Positions 1-11,700 of a stretch of 64,000 nt of DNA are shown here, piece after piece. The stretch covers positions 117,983-181,982 of the forward strand of contig SWBL01000059.1 of assembly GCA_024195585.1 (NCBI GenBank). The letters run 5' to 3'. The position numbers and the translations under genes are program-made. Source of the stretch: Aureobasidium sp. EXF-3400. Taxonomy: Eukaryota > Ascomycota > Dothideomycetes > Dothideales > Saccotheciaceae. How positions within the stretch are numbered: the stretch's first letter is position 1; every line of letters begins with the position of its first letter. Under the pieces are notes generated by a model, which worked only from the letters and a program-made list of their open reading frames with translations, was not told where the DNA came from and did no database searches.

Positions 1-1064
1 CACGAGATCATCACCGAATACACTGGCGAGATCATCACACCCAACGAAGCTGGTAGAAGAATCAGAGAAGACTACAAGGATAAGGCCGTAAGTTTCAATG
101 CAAGGAGAGGCTTCAAGCATAGGATAACATCTTTCTTAGGACTACTATCAGATGGAATTCGATCAAGGCATGATTCTCGATGCTACCAAGGGATCTATTG
201 CTCGTTTCGTCAACCACTCGTGCGAACCTAACTGCAAGATGCTTAAGCGTTTCGTCGGAGGTCATCCACGCATGGCACTCTTTGCAGGTGATCGTGGCAT
301 TCTGACCGGCGAGGAACTGACCTACGACTACAACTTTGAGTAAGTCAAACATAAGTCCCTGATATAGACAACACCATCTGACGCGATTCTACAGTCCCTA
401 CTCGGTTAAGAATGTTCAGGAGTGCCGTTGTGGTGCGACCAACTGCCGTGGTGTTTTGGGACCCAGACCGAAGGATGCCAACAAGCCCGTAACCAAGAAG
501 GAGAAGGAGGGAATGGCTGCTGGCATGAAGCGCAAGGTCGGTGAATTCTTCGGTGCCACTCCTGCGGTCGAAGTGGACAAGGAGCTTTTCAAGAAGCGCA
601 AGGTCCCTCAAATGTCCAAGGGCTGGGTTTACGTCGACGACACAATGGAGAAGACCAGAATCGAGGAGGCTCGCAAGGACAAGGAGATTGCACGTCTTCA
701 GAAGCAGGGAATTATCCCTGCAGACCTTGAAGTCAAGAAGACGACTACCACAACCACAGTCACCAAGAACCAGAGCGGAGCTAGGCGCTTCGTCCAGAAA
801 GTGACCACCAGAATGACTGGAACCAAGCCTAAGGCTACGCCAGAGCCCAAGAAGATTCAAAAGCTCGGAAGACTGTCCTCGATCAAGAAAAACGAGGGAT
901 CACGAGCAGTGGATGCAGGGGTTGGAAGTTCTCGAGTGACCAAGCCTGCTCGTCGCAGCATGGACAACAAGAGCATCCCCAAAGGCTCGATGAAGGTCAG
1001 AGCGGTGAACAAGGATGCAGTCAAGATGGCTCGCACCATGAGAGCAGTCAAGGCAGATGAATGA
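1..1064 (+). CDS. ASH1-like SET-domain histone lysine methyltransferase, 5' truncated
   Basis: This is the C-terminal part of a SET histone methyltransferase; the start lies before the window. Exons are <1-87, 152-339 and 395-1064, with GTAAGT donors and CAG acceptors; both joins keep frame. The first exon holds a SET N-terminal segment (EYTGEIIT), the second carries the SAM and catalytic motifs RFVNHSCEPNC and ELTYDYNF, and the third opens with a post-SET cysteine cluster (QECRCGATNCRGVLG). The post-SET form resembles fungal ASH1, an H3K36 methyltransferase, more than SET1 or SET2; that assignment is from memory. About 200 residues after the post-SET are basic, Lys/Ser/Thr-rich and likely disordered, ending at TGA 1062-1064. 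Nuclear location is inferred. SET2 or another H3K36 enzyme is the alternative. Confidence 0.85.
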
Positions 1065-1582
1065 TAGCGGAATGGGAATGGATGGGAACTGGGACAAAGG
1101 CAATACTAGGAACGGCGTCAAAGAAGGAATATGCAGGACATTGGACTTTGGAGGTTACATTTCTTTTGTTTTGCAGAGGGCTTAACATGTTTTTAATTGC
1201 ATGATATTTGGTCATTCATATCAGAGTTGTTTTATTCTCCATTTTTCTCCACTTTCCTCTCTCTCGAATTGACATGCAGTTCGATCCATCCAGGCCCTGC
1301 CAAGAATCTGAAGGTCGGACGGAGATTCGGAGGTTCGGTTTAGCAGCATCTGGATGACATAACGGCAACATTTGCTCAAAGATACCCTAGGTACTATCAC
1401 ACTACCGACCTACTGTAGAACAATTTTTTGCTTGACGACGTAAACAGTATGTGAATTGTACCCCCGCGTCTTGCGTCCACTCAGCCATCGAGCACGCCAA
1501 AGCAGGAAGCCCATACTGACGAATCGCCGCAGATACAACTCGTCAAAGAATCTCTCGCCTCACGATATCCGCACATCCAAAC
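1065..1582. other. Intergenic spacer, ASH1-like to ISD11
   Basis: A T-rich stretch at about 1160-1260 fits the 3' UTR of the methyltransferase gene, and the remainder should hold the ISD11 promoter. I see no RNA gene or repeat. Confidence 0.5.
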
Positions 1583-2252
1583 ATGAGCGCATCACAAATC
1601 AAAGTCCGCTCCCTGGTACGGCTATCCTCTCTCGAACGAACCCGAACCCTCCGACCCAACAGAAATATCTTGCGACACCACAATTTGCCGCTGAAGAGTA
1701 CAACAAGCTAACGGTCTCTCGATACAGTACCGCAAGCTCTTGCGCCAGGGAAACCAGTTCGCCGCATACAACTTCCGCGAGTACGCCGTGCGTCGCACCA
1801 AGGATGCCTTCCGCCAGCACATCGCCGAGTCCGATTCGAGTAAAATTCAAGAGCTTCTGTCAAGGGGAAACATAGAGTTGCAGATGTTGAAGGTGAGTCC
1901 TCAGACGAACCCATGGAGGAATTGTGCGGCAATCGCCATATGCAGTGGTACTGGGTGGAACAAGAGCAAAGGCGGGAATGGTGCTGAGACTTCTATCACG
2001 GCTACTGCATAGCTGCACATTCGATCCCACCATACACAACTCATGAGTGACAGTCACTGACTCTCATGCTCCAGAGACAAACAGTTGTCAGCCAGTTCTT
2101 CCAGCTAGACAAGCTAGTAGTTGAGGGAGGCAAGACCGGCAAGCAGACCGGCGGCAGAAACGACATCATCAGACAAACCGAACATGGGTGAGTTTTGCGA
2201 TCGCTACCCGACACTCTATGCACATGCTAACATAATCGCTAGCTGGGACTGA
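1583..2252 (+). CDS. ISD11: ISD11/LYRM4-type LYR-motif protein of mitochondrial Fe-S assembly
   Basis: Four exons, 1583-1615, 1728-1892, 2075-2187 and 2243-2252, give 106 residues; every join closes in phase. Splicing the first intron rebuilds the LYR motif ([11 protein letters not shown], residues 9-19). Next come the [14 protein letters not shown] helix and a C-terminal helix with [14 protein letters not shown]11 binds and stabilises the cysteine desulfurase NFS1 in the mitochondrial matrix, where sulfur is supplied for Fe-S clusters; this is family knowledge. Size (90-110 residues) and motif order match fungal ISD11. The last exon encodes only the final residues, including Trp-Asp before TGA. 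Another LYR family member is possible, but the [14 protein letters not shown] context fits ISD11 best. Confidence 0.85.
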
Positions 2253-2813
2253 GCTTGTCTACCTTTGAGTGCGATGGAGGTGGAGTCATGGTTTTATATG
2301 CTTTCCAAAATACCAATCGCCCAGTTGGGCTGAACTGTAAACATACCACCTTCGAGTTAATATGATCATCCTATACATTCGCTATCGCATCTCTCATACC
2401 AACAATTCCATACAAGCGGTTATCTTGATGCAGAGACCTAGACTGAGCAATCAGATGAAATGCCGAAGACTCGCCGGGCGCCGAAACTCCCGAGAGTCGC
2501 GTCGTCGGCCCGTGAGGGGAGACGCGCTGTCGCCAACCAAGGAGCAACAGGTGTTTATCATTCACAAAAGTGCGTTAATAAGAGACGATTATCCACACGA
2601 AGCAATATTGTTATCAGGAGACACGCATTGAAGTTGCTCCGGACCCGCGACTTGTCTCTTGAAACTCTCCGACCCGAAGTGTAAGAAAAACACAGGTCAT
2701 GGCTCCTGTACGTGCCTTCTCTCTCTGTCCCACTCTTCGCCTTATTCTTTCCTGTTCGGCGCTTCTCTGCCTGCCCTTTCCCTTTCGCTACACCTCCTCA
2801 ATTCCCACGCGTC
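2253..2813. other. Intergenic spacer after ISD11
   Basis: No convincing coding or RNA gene is seen. From about 2700 the sequence becomes pyrimidine-rich (CTCTCT and CCTTTCCC runs), as in many fungal 5' leaders, and probably belongs to the promoter/leader of the genes starting at 2814/3121. Confidence 0.45.
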
Positions 2814-3185
2814 ATGCTCTCTCAAACTCCCTCTCTCCCAATTATCCTTCCCGAGCACCCCATTCAAAAGAACATGAATCCCAACGTATCTGTGGAGACT
2901 ATCGATCACGAGATTCTCGAAGCTGCATGTATCTTGGTCAACATCAGTCAAGGCATTCTTACCCCCAAAACATATACGGGCTTCAGTTCTCATTTGCCTA
3001 TTTCTACACCATCATCTTCGCACACATATCATTCCAGCAGCGATACAATCGGCTATCTGGAAGAATCGCCTATAACTTTCTCGGCCACCGAGCAAATCTC
3101 AAGAACCCCAACTGACGTCGATGGCTCAACAGTTCCGCGCAGGAGGCCGCAGCAATCGCTCTGGTCGTTCCCAGGCCGATCATGA
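2814..3185 (+). CDS. Possible small upstream protein or long overlapping uORF (123 aa)
   Basis: An ATG-initiated frame of 123 codons begins at 2814, with a second in-frame ATG at 2874, and ends at TGA 3183-3185. It overlaps the first 65 bases of the acidic gene at 3121 in another frame. The middle contains a helix-like stretch, DHEILEAACILVNISQG, with C-ending codons typical of coding DNA here, followed by a Ser/Thr/Pro-rich tail. I do not recognise it. It may be an independent small gene, a regulatory upstream ORF on the acidic gene's mRNA, or chance. No GTRAGT donor was found that would splice it to the downstream frame. Confidence 0.35.
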   Translation: MLSQTPSLPIILPEHPIQKNMNPNVSVETIDHEILEAACILVNISQGILTPKTYTGFSSHLPISTPSSSHTYHSSSDTIGYLEESPITFSATEQISRTPTDVDGSTVPRRRPQQSLWSFPGRS

Positions 3186-4704
3186 TGTTTTCGAAGGTCT
3201 GCCTGTTCGTCAATGGTCCCAATCCGAGACCATTGTAGGCCTTCCACCACCAACAGAGGTTACCCAAGGTGGTGACAACGTATTGCCTGAACTACCCATG
3301 CCACGTGACTCCCACCAGCTGGCTCCTTGGACACAACAATTGCTGCGTGAAGCAAGAAGACCAAGACTTGCAAAACGACCTCAGGAACCCACCGAAGACG
3401 ACAAGCAGGAAGAAGAAGAGGAAGGCGAACCCGTCCAAACGGGTTGGCAATCCAAGAAGTGGGGCCAAGTGCCATCTCACCTCGAAAAGCCTGAGAGAGA
3501 GTTCCTTGCTAAGCGTCGTAAGGGTCTTCCCAGTCTGCACACTCAGATAGCACTGCAAGCAGCAAATGCCGTGGCTTCCTCGGCAAACACGCGGAAGACC
3601 AAAGTTATGAAGTCGGATGCAGATGGCAACACTACGGTCTACGAAGTTCTGGTCCCTGAGGGTCAAACTGTCGAAGGCGAAGTCGCAGAGGATGCTATCA
3701 TGGCTGATGCCGCGCCAGTACATGCAACTCCTGGCACAGTCATCGAAGGTGTTGGTATCGCCAACGCCGAAGGTGTTATCGTTGCGACCGACCTGCTCCA
3801 GCAACAGCAACAACCGTTGAGACGCAAACCTGTTCCTCCACGTAGAATCAGAAAGGGTGGACCTGGTCGTGGTAAGAAGAAGGTCATGTTCAATCCGAAT
3901 GATGGACACAATGCTGCATCAAACTCGACTCCTGGAGGCAGCGCCAGCGTCGCTACACCCTCGACTCTCCACACCAACGCAGACGACTCAGCAATGGACA
4001 TCGATTCTACTCCGAAGCCGGATGCCAATGATGAAGGAGATGATGAGGACGGCGAGGAGGGTGACGAAGGTGATGAGGATGACGATCGCGAAGACGGCGA
4101 GCTTAGCGAAGGAGAGGAGCCTCAAGAAGAGGACCCCGCTGAAACCGCGGCTGCCGCACCATCAAAACCTGAGGCAGATGAGCAGATCCCTGCAATTGAA
4201 GAACAAGCAGAGGAGATCTCCGCACCAGCCACGGAAGAGATCGAACAGACCGTCTCAGCAGCCGCGGAAACAGCCGAGGAGAAGGAGGAAGCTGGCGAAA
4301 TCGCACAAGACAAGGACGAAGCCGGTGAAATCTCACAAGACAAGGAGGAAGCTGGCGAAGTAGTAGAAGAGATGCAAGAAGTTGGAGAAGCAGCAGAAGA
4401 GAAGGACGAACCTAGCGGAGCAGCAGAAGAGAAGGAGGCCGCCGAAGAAGTCACTGAAGTGAAAGAGGAAGTCGAACCTGTTGAGGAGAAGGAGGAAGTT
4501 GAAGAACCCACAGAAGATCTACCAGCCGCAGTAGCCGTAGAAGAAGCTTCGGACAAGCCTGATGCACCAGCTACAGAAGAGGTTCAAGAGACCGAAGAGG
4601 CTGGAGCACCAAAGTCACCACAGGGACCCGACCACACGACAGCAGGATCTGAGGAAGATACGGTTATGAAAGAGGCATCCGACAAGGAAACAGAAGAGTC
4701 CTAG
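3121..4704 (+). CDS. Acidic, Glu-rich conserved-looking protein of unknown function (527 aa)
   Basis: A single-exon frame starts at ATG 3121 (MAQQFRAGGR) and stops at TAG 4702-4704. Residues 1-250 look ordered in parts: WTQQLLREARRPRLAKR, GWQSKKWGQVPSHLEKPERE and LAKRRKGLPSLHTQIAL, followed by a basic patch RRIRKGGPGRGKKK near residue 245 that could act as a nuclear localisation signal. Residues 290-527 are almost wholly Glu/Asp/Ala and contain imperfect repeats of about ten residues (EAGEIAQDKD, EAGEISQDKE, EAGEVVEEMQ). I do not recognise the family, and a nuclear scaffold or chaperone role is only a guess. Unusually, the same frame stays open past the stop (see 4705-5169), so the true C-terminus may differ. 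Confidence 0.65.
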   Translation: MAQQFRAGGRSNRSGRSQADHDVFEGLPVRQWSQSETIVGLPPPTEVTQGGDNVLPELPMPRDSHQLAPWTQQLLREARRPRLAKRPQEPTEDDKQEEEEEGEPVQTGWQSKKWGQVPSHLEKPEREFLAKRRKGLPSLHTQIALQAANAVASSANTRKTKVMKSDADGNTTVYEVLVPEGQTVEGEVAEDAIMADAAPVHATPGTVIEGVGIANAEGVIVATDLLQQQQQPLRRKPVPPRRIRKGGPGRGKKKVMFNPNDGHNAASNSTPGGSASVATPSTLHTNADDSAMDIDSTPKPDANDEGDDEDGEEGDEGDEDDDREDGELSEGEEPQEEDPAETAAAAPSKPEADEQIPAIEEQAEEISAPATEEIEQTVSAAAETAEEKEEAGEIAQDKDEAGEISQDKEEAGEVVEEMQEVGEAAEEKDEPSGAAEEKEAAEEVTEVKEEVEPVEEKEEVEEPTEDLPAAVAVEEASDKPDAPATEEVQETEEAGAPKSPQGPDHTTAGSEEDTVMKEASDKETEES

Positions 4705-5169
4705 AATGGTTTTAGCGATGATTCCGATGAGGACGCTGAGGGAGAGATCGTAGAGGACTAGGAATACTACGACGACGTACATACTTTTCGTCCTTGGTTT
4801 CATGCAGGAACGCCTGCCGAAGAATCTCTCGAAAAATCCGAAGCAGATTCTCCTGTTTCTGATGAGCAGTCCACTGTTGAAAACTCTTCTGACTCTGGCC
4901 ATACTACCTCGGAGGACTCCTCTGACTCTGCTCAGCAGGACTCTTCCGGCTCTTTTGAACCAGACTCAAACGAGGAGATTTTTTATGGCTCTCATCTGAT
5001 GTTCGGACCGTTCGGACCGTCTGAGGAGGACTCTTCCGATGATGACTCTGCGCAGGCAGATTCTGGTCATGCGTATTCCGAAAGTCTGTCACATACACAC
5101 AATCTTCGTCCCAGAGCTAGACAACATCGAGAATTGAGAAGGACACCACGTCGCCAAGCACCGGCCTGA
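4705..5169 (+). pseudogene. In-frame acidic Ser/Asp-rich continuation beyond two TAG codons
   Basis: After the TAG at 4702-4704 the same frame encodes 18 acidic codons (FSDDSDEDAEGEIVED), a second TAG at 4759-4761, then 135 further sense codons to TGA 5167-5169. The last part is Ser/Asp/Glu-rich (TSEDSSDSAQQDSSGSFEPD) and ends with a basic tail (RPRARQHRELRRTPRRQAPA). No ATG in this frame lies between the second TAG and the middle of the segment, so it is not an obvious independent gene. No GT donor was found that removes both stops and preserves phase. It may be a decayed C-terminus, an exon reached by an unseen splice, or a readthrough extension. Confidence 0.4.
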
Positions 5170-5580
5170 CTCTCATTCTCCAACAACTTGATCACCGACA
5201 AAGATGCGTTGATGCAGATGGTCGTTTGATGGGGACGAAAGGAATCTCGTGATGGTCTTTACTTTGCTCCTCGTGGCCATCTCACTCGCAACATCTCGGC
5301 CTATTGTCTCTATGCTCTTTGAATTGAGGGAACAAGTGTGAGGCTATCAACCGTAGCTAGCAGTCAAGGTCATTGTTTGTTTTTGTTTGTGTAATTGAGT
5401 AATACTGGATACAATTCTTCTACAGATTAATGGTTCGAGATTGATGTTCACCCTGCTCCCCTCATGAGCTTTCATACCGTGAGATTTAAAGCAATGCTCG
5501 AGCAATCACAATGTACCATTCTTATACCGAAACGAAGGGGTAAAAATGGATCGTATGAATTTCTAATTTTGCAGATCGTC
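5170..5580. other. Convergent 3' spacer
   Basis: This lies between the acidic gene (+) and the ankyrin/DIL gene (-), which converge here. It is A/T-enriched with GT-rich tracts near 5370-5395, consistent with two facing 3' UTRs. Nothing else is seen. Confidence 0.5.
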
Positions 5581-8062
5581 TCAACTACCCAAATCCACAT
5601 CTTCATCACTCCACTTAGCATCCTCGTACAGATTCCTCCCACCACTCCCCTTGGGATCTAATTTTTGGAAAAAGTCCGGTGGGACCGTGGGAGTATATCT
5701 GCGTTCTCTTTCCCGATTCACGCCTCCAAAGCCGGCACCATAAGTTACCAGCATATCTGTTGATGTGGGCAGATGGAAAGGCAATAGCAAGGCGGGATCT
5801 ACCAAGTTTCCTTCCGGCGAGTCGTCCTCATCTTTGCGCAACACTGGTGCAGCTGGAGGAGTGGGTTTGCCATCTTTTGTTGTGGGTGTTGCTGTGGGAG
5901 CGGGAACAGCTGGTGAGGCTTCTTCCAAGGCTTTGTTGTGAGCGAGTTGGCGTTTACTTTCCTCCACATGCTTGAGCGCTGCTTTTGGCAAAATCTTCTC
6001 GCCTACCTCAGCGCGGTAGTATTTCACTGCGTGTAGCAGTTGTTTTGTGGTCAAGGCTGGCAGTTGTTGTAATGTTGTATCCAGAGCTTCGTCGTCTTGA
6101 CCCAGTGATGAGAAACATTGTAGCCATTGGAGCAACTGTACTACTGGTGCCAAATGCTTGCGGGCAGCTTCGATAATGTTCTCGCCTGTGGCATTCAAGG
6201 ATCCGTTCTCGAAGTGCTCAGGTGCTCTGTTGTTGGTTCGTGCCCAGTCTTCGAGTTGGGAGATGTTCATGCGGATTTGCATCGCTTTTGTGCGTGCGAG
6301 ATAGCGCTTGTTGGACATAATGCGGTTGAAAATCTCAGCACTTAGCCAATATAGCAGTTGCGACATGATTTGAGTGGCGATGACGGAATGAACATCGTAA
6401 AGGTCGAGGACAAATAATGTGGAAGAAAGAAGGGAGGTGATGTTTCTAGGAGACACCTGGGCACGACGCTTCGGCGAAGGAGGACGAAAGCGTTTTTCCA
6501 GTGGCTCAGGCGCTTTCACCTTTGGTTTTGACCGTAGGAATTTCCACTCGTTTTGGAAAGCAATATCCTCGAATCCTGGAATGGTCTCGTGATCTAGCAT
6601 GGCTTCGTCCAAGACTTTGTCCATTCGCCTTTCGGCATCACGAATGATGAGCACGTAGATTTCGTGGATCAGCTCTGCCATCTTGGCTTGGAATGTTGAG
6701 GTGACTTCGGACAGTCCGGTATCCTTCTTCAAGTAATACAGTAAAAGGGTTGTGTTGGACATCCAGAACGCAAGCATAGTCATGTCCCATTGATGCTTTT
6801 CTACGACTGCGTAGATCTTGTCTTGAGCTGCGTTAAGCCACTCAGTCAACAACTCTTGGCTAGAGTGGTAATGTGCATATCGTGCTCCGAGGAATATAAT
6901 GTTGGCGGGTATAGGTTTTTGAGATGGCGATCGTTGAGGAGTCATTTCGGTAACAACAATGTTGAGGATGCGATCCGAGTCGTTCTCCTGGAAAACAAAC
7001 ATTTGGTCGTTCAGGCACCTGTCCCAGACGAATTCTTGCGGATCCTCAAACTCATCTGCAGATTCCGGTTGCTCGTCCAGACCAAGATTTCCTAGATCAA
7101 CTTCGAGGTTCATAGCACTTTCCATCATCATGCGTCGCTTCATCTCATTCTCGGCCATCTCTTCCTCAAAACGGTCTTGAGAAAAGCCAGCATTGTAAAA
7201 ATCGTCCGTCACACCAGCATTTCCGATTTGGTAGCCGCTGTCGTTGAGATACTCTGACATGTCGCTGTTCGGAGCAACAAAATCAAGCGCGGTCCTTCCG
7301 GTGGATGACTGAATCTCTGTTGAGGCGCCATGATCTAAGAGAATTTTGGCGATATCCTTGTGACGATTGGTCATGGCCCACATGAGAGCACTCCATTGAT
7401 TCTTATCTTGCTTGTCGACCTCTGCGCCAGCATCCAGTAGAGACATGACAACATCTTTGTGACCGAAGCAACTTGCGTAGACCAGTGGAGGAGTGCCCTC
7501 AGAGTCTACAGCATTCACGTCGATGTATACGGCGGGGCTTCCTCTGACCAAACGCTTAATACGGCCATCATCACCATTGCTGGCAGCCATGAAGAGAAAG
7601 TCTTGTAGCATCTGTCTCTTTTCGGCGTCCGAGAGGTTCTTGTCGTTTACGAGGTTGTCTTCTGTACTTTCAATGTCGTTGTCGTCGTCGTTGCTGCGGA
7701 CCTGGGTTGCCAACATGTGGGCCAGCCTGCTGTCTTGTTCAGCCAGGTCGTGTTCTGAGGGGTCGAAGTTGTCGGGTTCGTTTAGTGAGAGGTTGAAGTT
7801 GTTCGAATGTGCGATGGTAGGAGCGGTGAGAAATTGAGACTGGCCTGTCGAGGAAGGTGGTCAGGCAGGGGGATGGTGGTACAAAGTCAGGCAGCTACAT
7901 ACCTTGCCAGGCATCGTAGTACTCGGTCTCGACATTGCCATAAGAGAAAGTCTTGCGGTCGTCGAGTGAGCGTGGGAGGTCGGCAGGTAGCTCGCGCGGT
8001 TTTGGTTGGTCTTCAAAGCCATGTTCGTCGTCATGGTCGTGGTCGTTCGGATGGTCTTCCAT
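5581..8062 (-). CDS. Ankyrin-repeat and DIL (dilute) domain protein
   Basis: Two exons on the minus strand, 8062-7903 and 7844-5581, encode 807 residues from ATG 8060-8062. The 58-nt intron has a GTATGT donor and CAG acceptor and keeps frame. The acidic N-terminus (MEDHPNDHDHDDEHG) is followed by ankyrin repeats at about residues 160-250 (GTPPLVYASCFGHKDVVMSL, NQWSALMWAMTNRHKDIAKI). A dilute-type domain spans about 380-660 (LTEWLNAAQDKIYAVVEKHQ, AFWMSNTTLLLYYLKKD). The Pro/Ala-rich tail ends ...DVDLGS. DIL domains are best known as cargo-binding tails of class V myosins; here there is no motor. A fungal protein with this ankyrin-DIL pairing is known in Schizosaccharomyces. A role in membrane or cargo adaptation is inference. 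It is divergent from the 5-oxoprolinase gene. Confidence 0.85.
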
Positions 8063-8737
8063 GGCGCTTCTTGTCTATGAGTACAGGGGGTTGTCGGAAG
8101 CGATGGATCGGGCATAAAAGTCATTCATTGCACAATGGTACAGCTGATCGTGTGACAGAATAGACTCAGTATGAAAAGATGGGCGACAGCGACATGGCGC
8201 GACAGATTAATTGCAGACGTTGGACGATAAACATGCACAGCAGGCACCATCATCTCCCACACTCGACCCTCTTCCCCTCCGGATGCTCCGTGCGGAAGCT
8301 GTCCACCAAACTCGCCTGACAAGCATTTCCCAAACACTTCCGATGAACGCTCCTTCCCAGCTCAAAATCTTGGAACAGGTTCCATTGATTGCTGCCTTAT
8401 AAGTCTATGCTTTGTATACCGCATCGACAAAGGCAGGTCCATGTCTCCCTGCCAGAGACATCCCACGTCCCCCGCCACGACGGGCTGGAATTCCGACGCA
8501 CGTCACAATGCGGTGGGGCAACGATACACGATAGCTGACCCTCTCCGATCACCTATCTCCAATTGTTAACCATTCATTTGTATAAACTCTGCCGTCCCCT
8601 TTTGCTCCCTTGTCGCATCCTTACTTCGTGTGTTGTCTACTGCTATACATCCTCTTGATTCCCGCCGTACTCCACATTTACATCTAGAGTCGATATTCAG
8701 CAAACACCCGAGTGTATCGTCATCACATCTGCCCAGT
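8063..8737. promoter_or_regulatory. Divergent promoter, ankyrin/DIL gene and OXP1
   Basis: This 675-bp spacer separates two start codons pointing outward. It contains pyrimidine-rich tracts near 8570-8640 upstream of the 5-oxoprolinase start. No TATA box placed convincingly for either gene is seen. Confidence 0.55.
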
Positions 8738-11700
8738 ATGGCCTCAGAAAAGAGAAGCGAGCGCGGCATTCGCATCGCCATTGATCGTGGTGGTACTGTG
8801 AGTGGAACTATATGCTGCTGCCTCAGCCAACCCACTGAATTGTACTCTAGTTCACCGACTGTGTCGGCAACCCCGGCACCGGCGACATGAAGGACGATGT
8901 CGTTATCAAGCTCCTCTCTGTAGACCCCCAAAATTACGATGACGCCCCTCTAGAAGGCATCCGCCGCCTACTCTCCAAATTCACCGGCAAGGATATCCCT
9001 CGAGGCGAGCCGTTAGACACGACCAAGATCGAAAGCATTAGAATGGGCACAACCGTAGCAACAAACGCCTTGCTAGAAAGAAAGGGGGAAGACATCGCCA
9101 TGGTCGTTACAAAAGGCTTCAAGGACTGTCTAGAAATCGGCAACCAAAGCAGACCAAACATCTTCGATTTGGCAATAAAGAAGCCCGAGGTGCTCTACAA
9201 AAGGGTTGTCGAGATAGAGGAAAGAGTAACTCTGGAAGATTACGCCGAGGACCCTACGAGGAACCATACAGAAGCAAAGGCTATTGAAGAGGCTGGCGAG
9301 AATGCAGAGCTTGTGACAGGCTTGTCAGGCGAAGCTGTCCGCATTCTCAAGAAACCCGACCATGAGCAAATACGCAAGCAACTGCAGGAAGTCTACGATT
9401 CTGGTCTCAAGAGTATTGCAGTCTGTCTCATGCACGGCTACACTTTTCCAAACCATGAAGCCTTGGTTGGCAAGATTGCAAAGGAGATTGGCTTCGAGCA
9501 CGTCAGTTTGAGTCACGAGCTGATGCCCATGATCAAACTTGTGCCTCGTGCCACTTCCGCTTGCGCAGATGCTTATCTTACTCCTGCCATTCGTAAATAC
9601 ATTGACGGCTTCCAAAAAGGGTTCGAAGGTGGACTGGGCACTGCTAGCGTCAAGAACGAGGAAGGTGCGAGGGGAGCGCGCTGTGAGTTCATGCAATCAG
9701 ATGGAGGTTTGGTTGATGTCGACTCGTTCTCGGGTCTGCGCGCTATTTTGAGTGGACCTGCGGGTGGTGTGGTCGGATATGCTTTGACTTCATACGACCC
9801 TAAGACAAAAACCCCCGTCATCGGCTTTGACATGGGTGGAACCAGCACCGATGTGTCGAGATACGGCGAAGGAAGATATGAACACGTCTTTGAGACCACG
9901 ACCGCAGGTGTCACCATCCAATCTCCTCAGCTCGATATCAACACAGTCGCTGCTGGAGGAGGCTCACGACTGTTCTTCAGGAACGGTCTGTTTGTCGTCG
10001 GACCAGAATCTGCAAGTGCACACCCTGGACCAGCATGCTACAGAAAGGATGGACCACTTACGATCACCGACGCGAACTTGTTCCTCGGACGCCTCCTACC
10101 CGACTTCTTCCCCAAGATTTTTGGCAAGAACGAAGACAAAGGTCTGGACCCTGAAGCTAGCAAGAAGCTTTTCGAGGAGCTTACGAAGAAGATTAACCAA
10201 GAAGTCAAGGACAAGAACATGTCTGCAGACGAGGTTGCCTACGGCTTCATCAAGATTGCCAACGAGACCATGACAAGACCTATTCGCAGTTTGACCGAAG
10301 CAAGAGGTCATGATACATCAAAGCATAGACTTGCAACGTTTGGTGGTGCCGGCGGTCAGCACGCAGTCGCTATTGCCGAAGCTCTAGGAATCAGTCAGAT
10401 CTTGGTGCATCGCTATTCTTCTGTCCTTTCCGCATACGGTATGGCACTGGCTGATGTCGTCGACGAAAGGCAAGAACCTGACTCGAAGGTCTATTCTGAT
10501 GACGGAGATGTTCGCAAGTACTTCCAGAACAAGATGGAGGAACTCAAGAAGAAGTCGAAGGCCACCTTGAAGGATCAAGGCTTCGAAGAAGACCATGTAC
10601 ACTTTGAAGAGTACCTCAACATGAGGTATCGAGGAACCGAGTCAGCATTGATGATCATCAAGCCGAGCAAAGAGGATACCGAAAAGAAGTTCGATGGCGA
10701 CGACTGGGCCTTTGGTAAGGCATTTGTCGAGCAGCACGAACAAGAGTTTGGCTTCACTCTTCCCGATAGAGATATCATCGTTGATGATGTCAGAGCTCGC
10801 GGTATCGGCAAGACTTTCGAAGGCTTGGAGAAGACCGTCGACCAACAGTTACAAGAGGTCAAGCCAAAAGATGTTGGCAAGGATGAGAAGATCTATGGCA
10901 CATCGCAGGTGTACTTCGAAGGTGGCCGACAGGAAACTTCCATATACAAGCTCGAGGACCTTGCGCTTGGTGACCGCATCAAGGGACCTGCAATCATTGC
11001 CGATGGCACTCAGACCATTGTCGTAACTCCTGGTGCTTCTGCTCTGATCATCGATACTCACGTCGTCATCAACATTGGCGAGAGTGATGGATCTGAGAAG
11101 AAGCTCGATACCGAGACTGTTGATCCCATCATGCTCAGTATTTTTGCCCATCGTTTCATGGCCATTGCAGAGCAGATGGGTCGTGCGCTTCAGAAGACCA
11201 GTGTCAGCACTAATGTCAAGGAGCGACTGGATTATTCGTGCGCTCTTTTCGACTCTACAGGTGGTCTTGTCGCCAACGCACCTCATCTTCCTGTACATCT
11301 GGGCTCCATGTCTACGTGTGTGCAGAAGCAGGCAAAGATCTGGGAGGGCAAGCTCAAACGTGGCGACGTTCTAGTCTCAAACCATCCTATGTACGGTGGC
11401 ACACATTTGCCTGATATCACGGTCATCACGCCAGCATTCAGTGGTGACAAGATCGTGTTCTATGTCGCTTCCCGCGCCCATCACGCAGATATCGGCGGTA
11501 TCCTCCCTGGATCTATGCCTCCTCACTCTAGAGAACTCTTCCAGGAAGGAGCATCAATCAAGACAGAAAAGCTGGTCTCGGAGGGCAGGTTCAACGAGAA
11601 ACGTATCACTGAACTTCTGCTTGATGAACCAGCACAGTATCCCGGATGCAGTGGTACACGTTGCTTAGCTGACAACATATCTGATTTGAAAGCTCAAGTC

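Noticed and set aside
5405..5430. GGTTCGAGATT resembling a tRNA B box
   Set aside because: No A box or cloverleaf-forming sequence upstream, and the B-box CC is missing.
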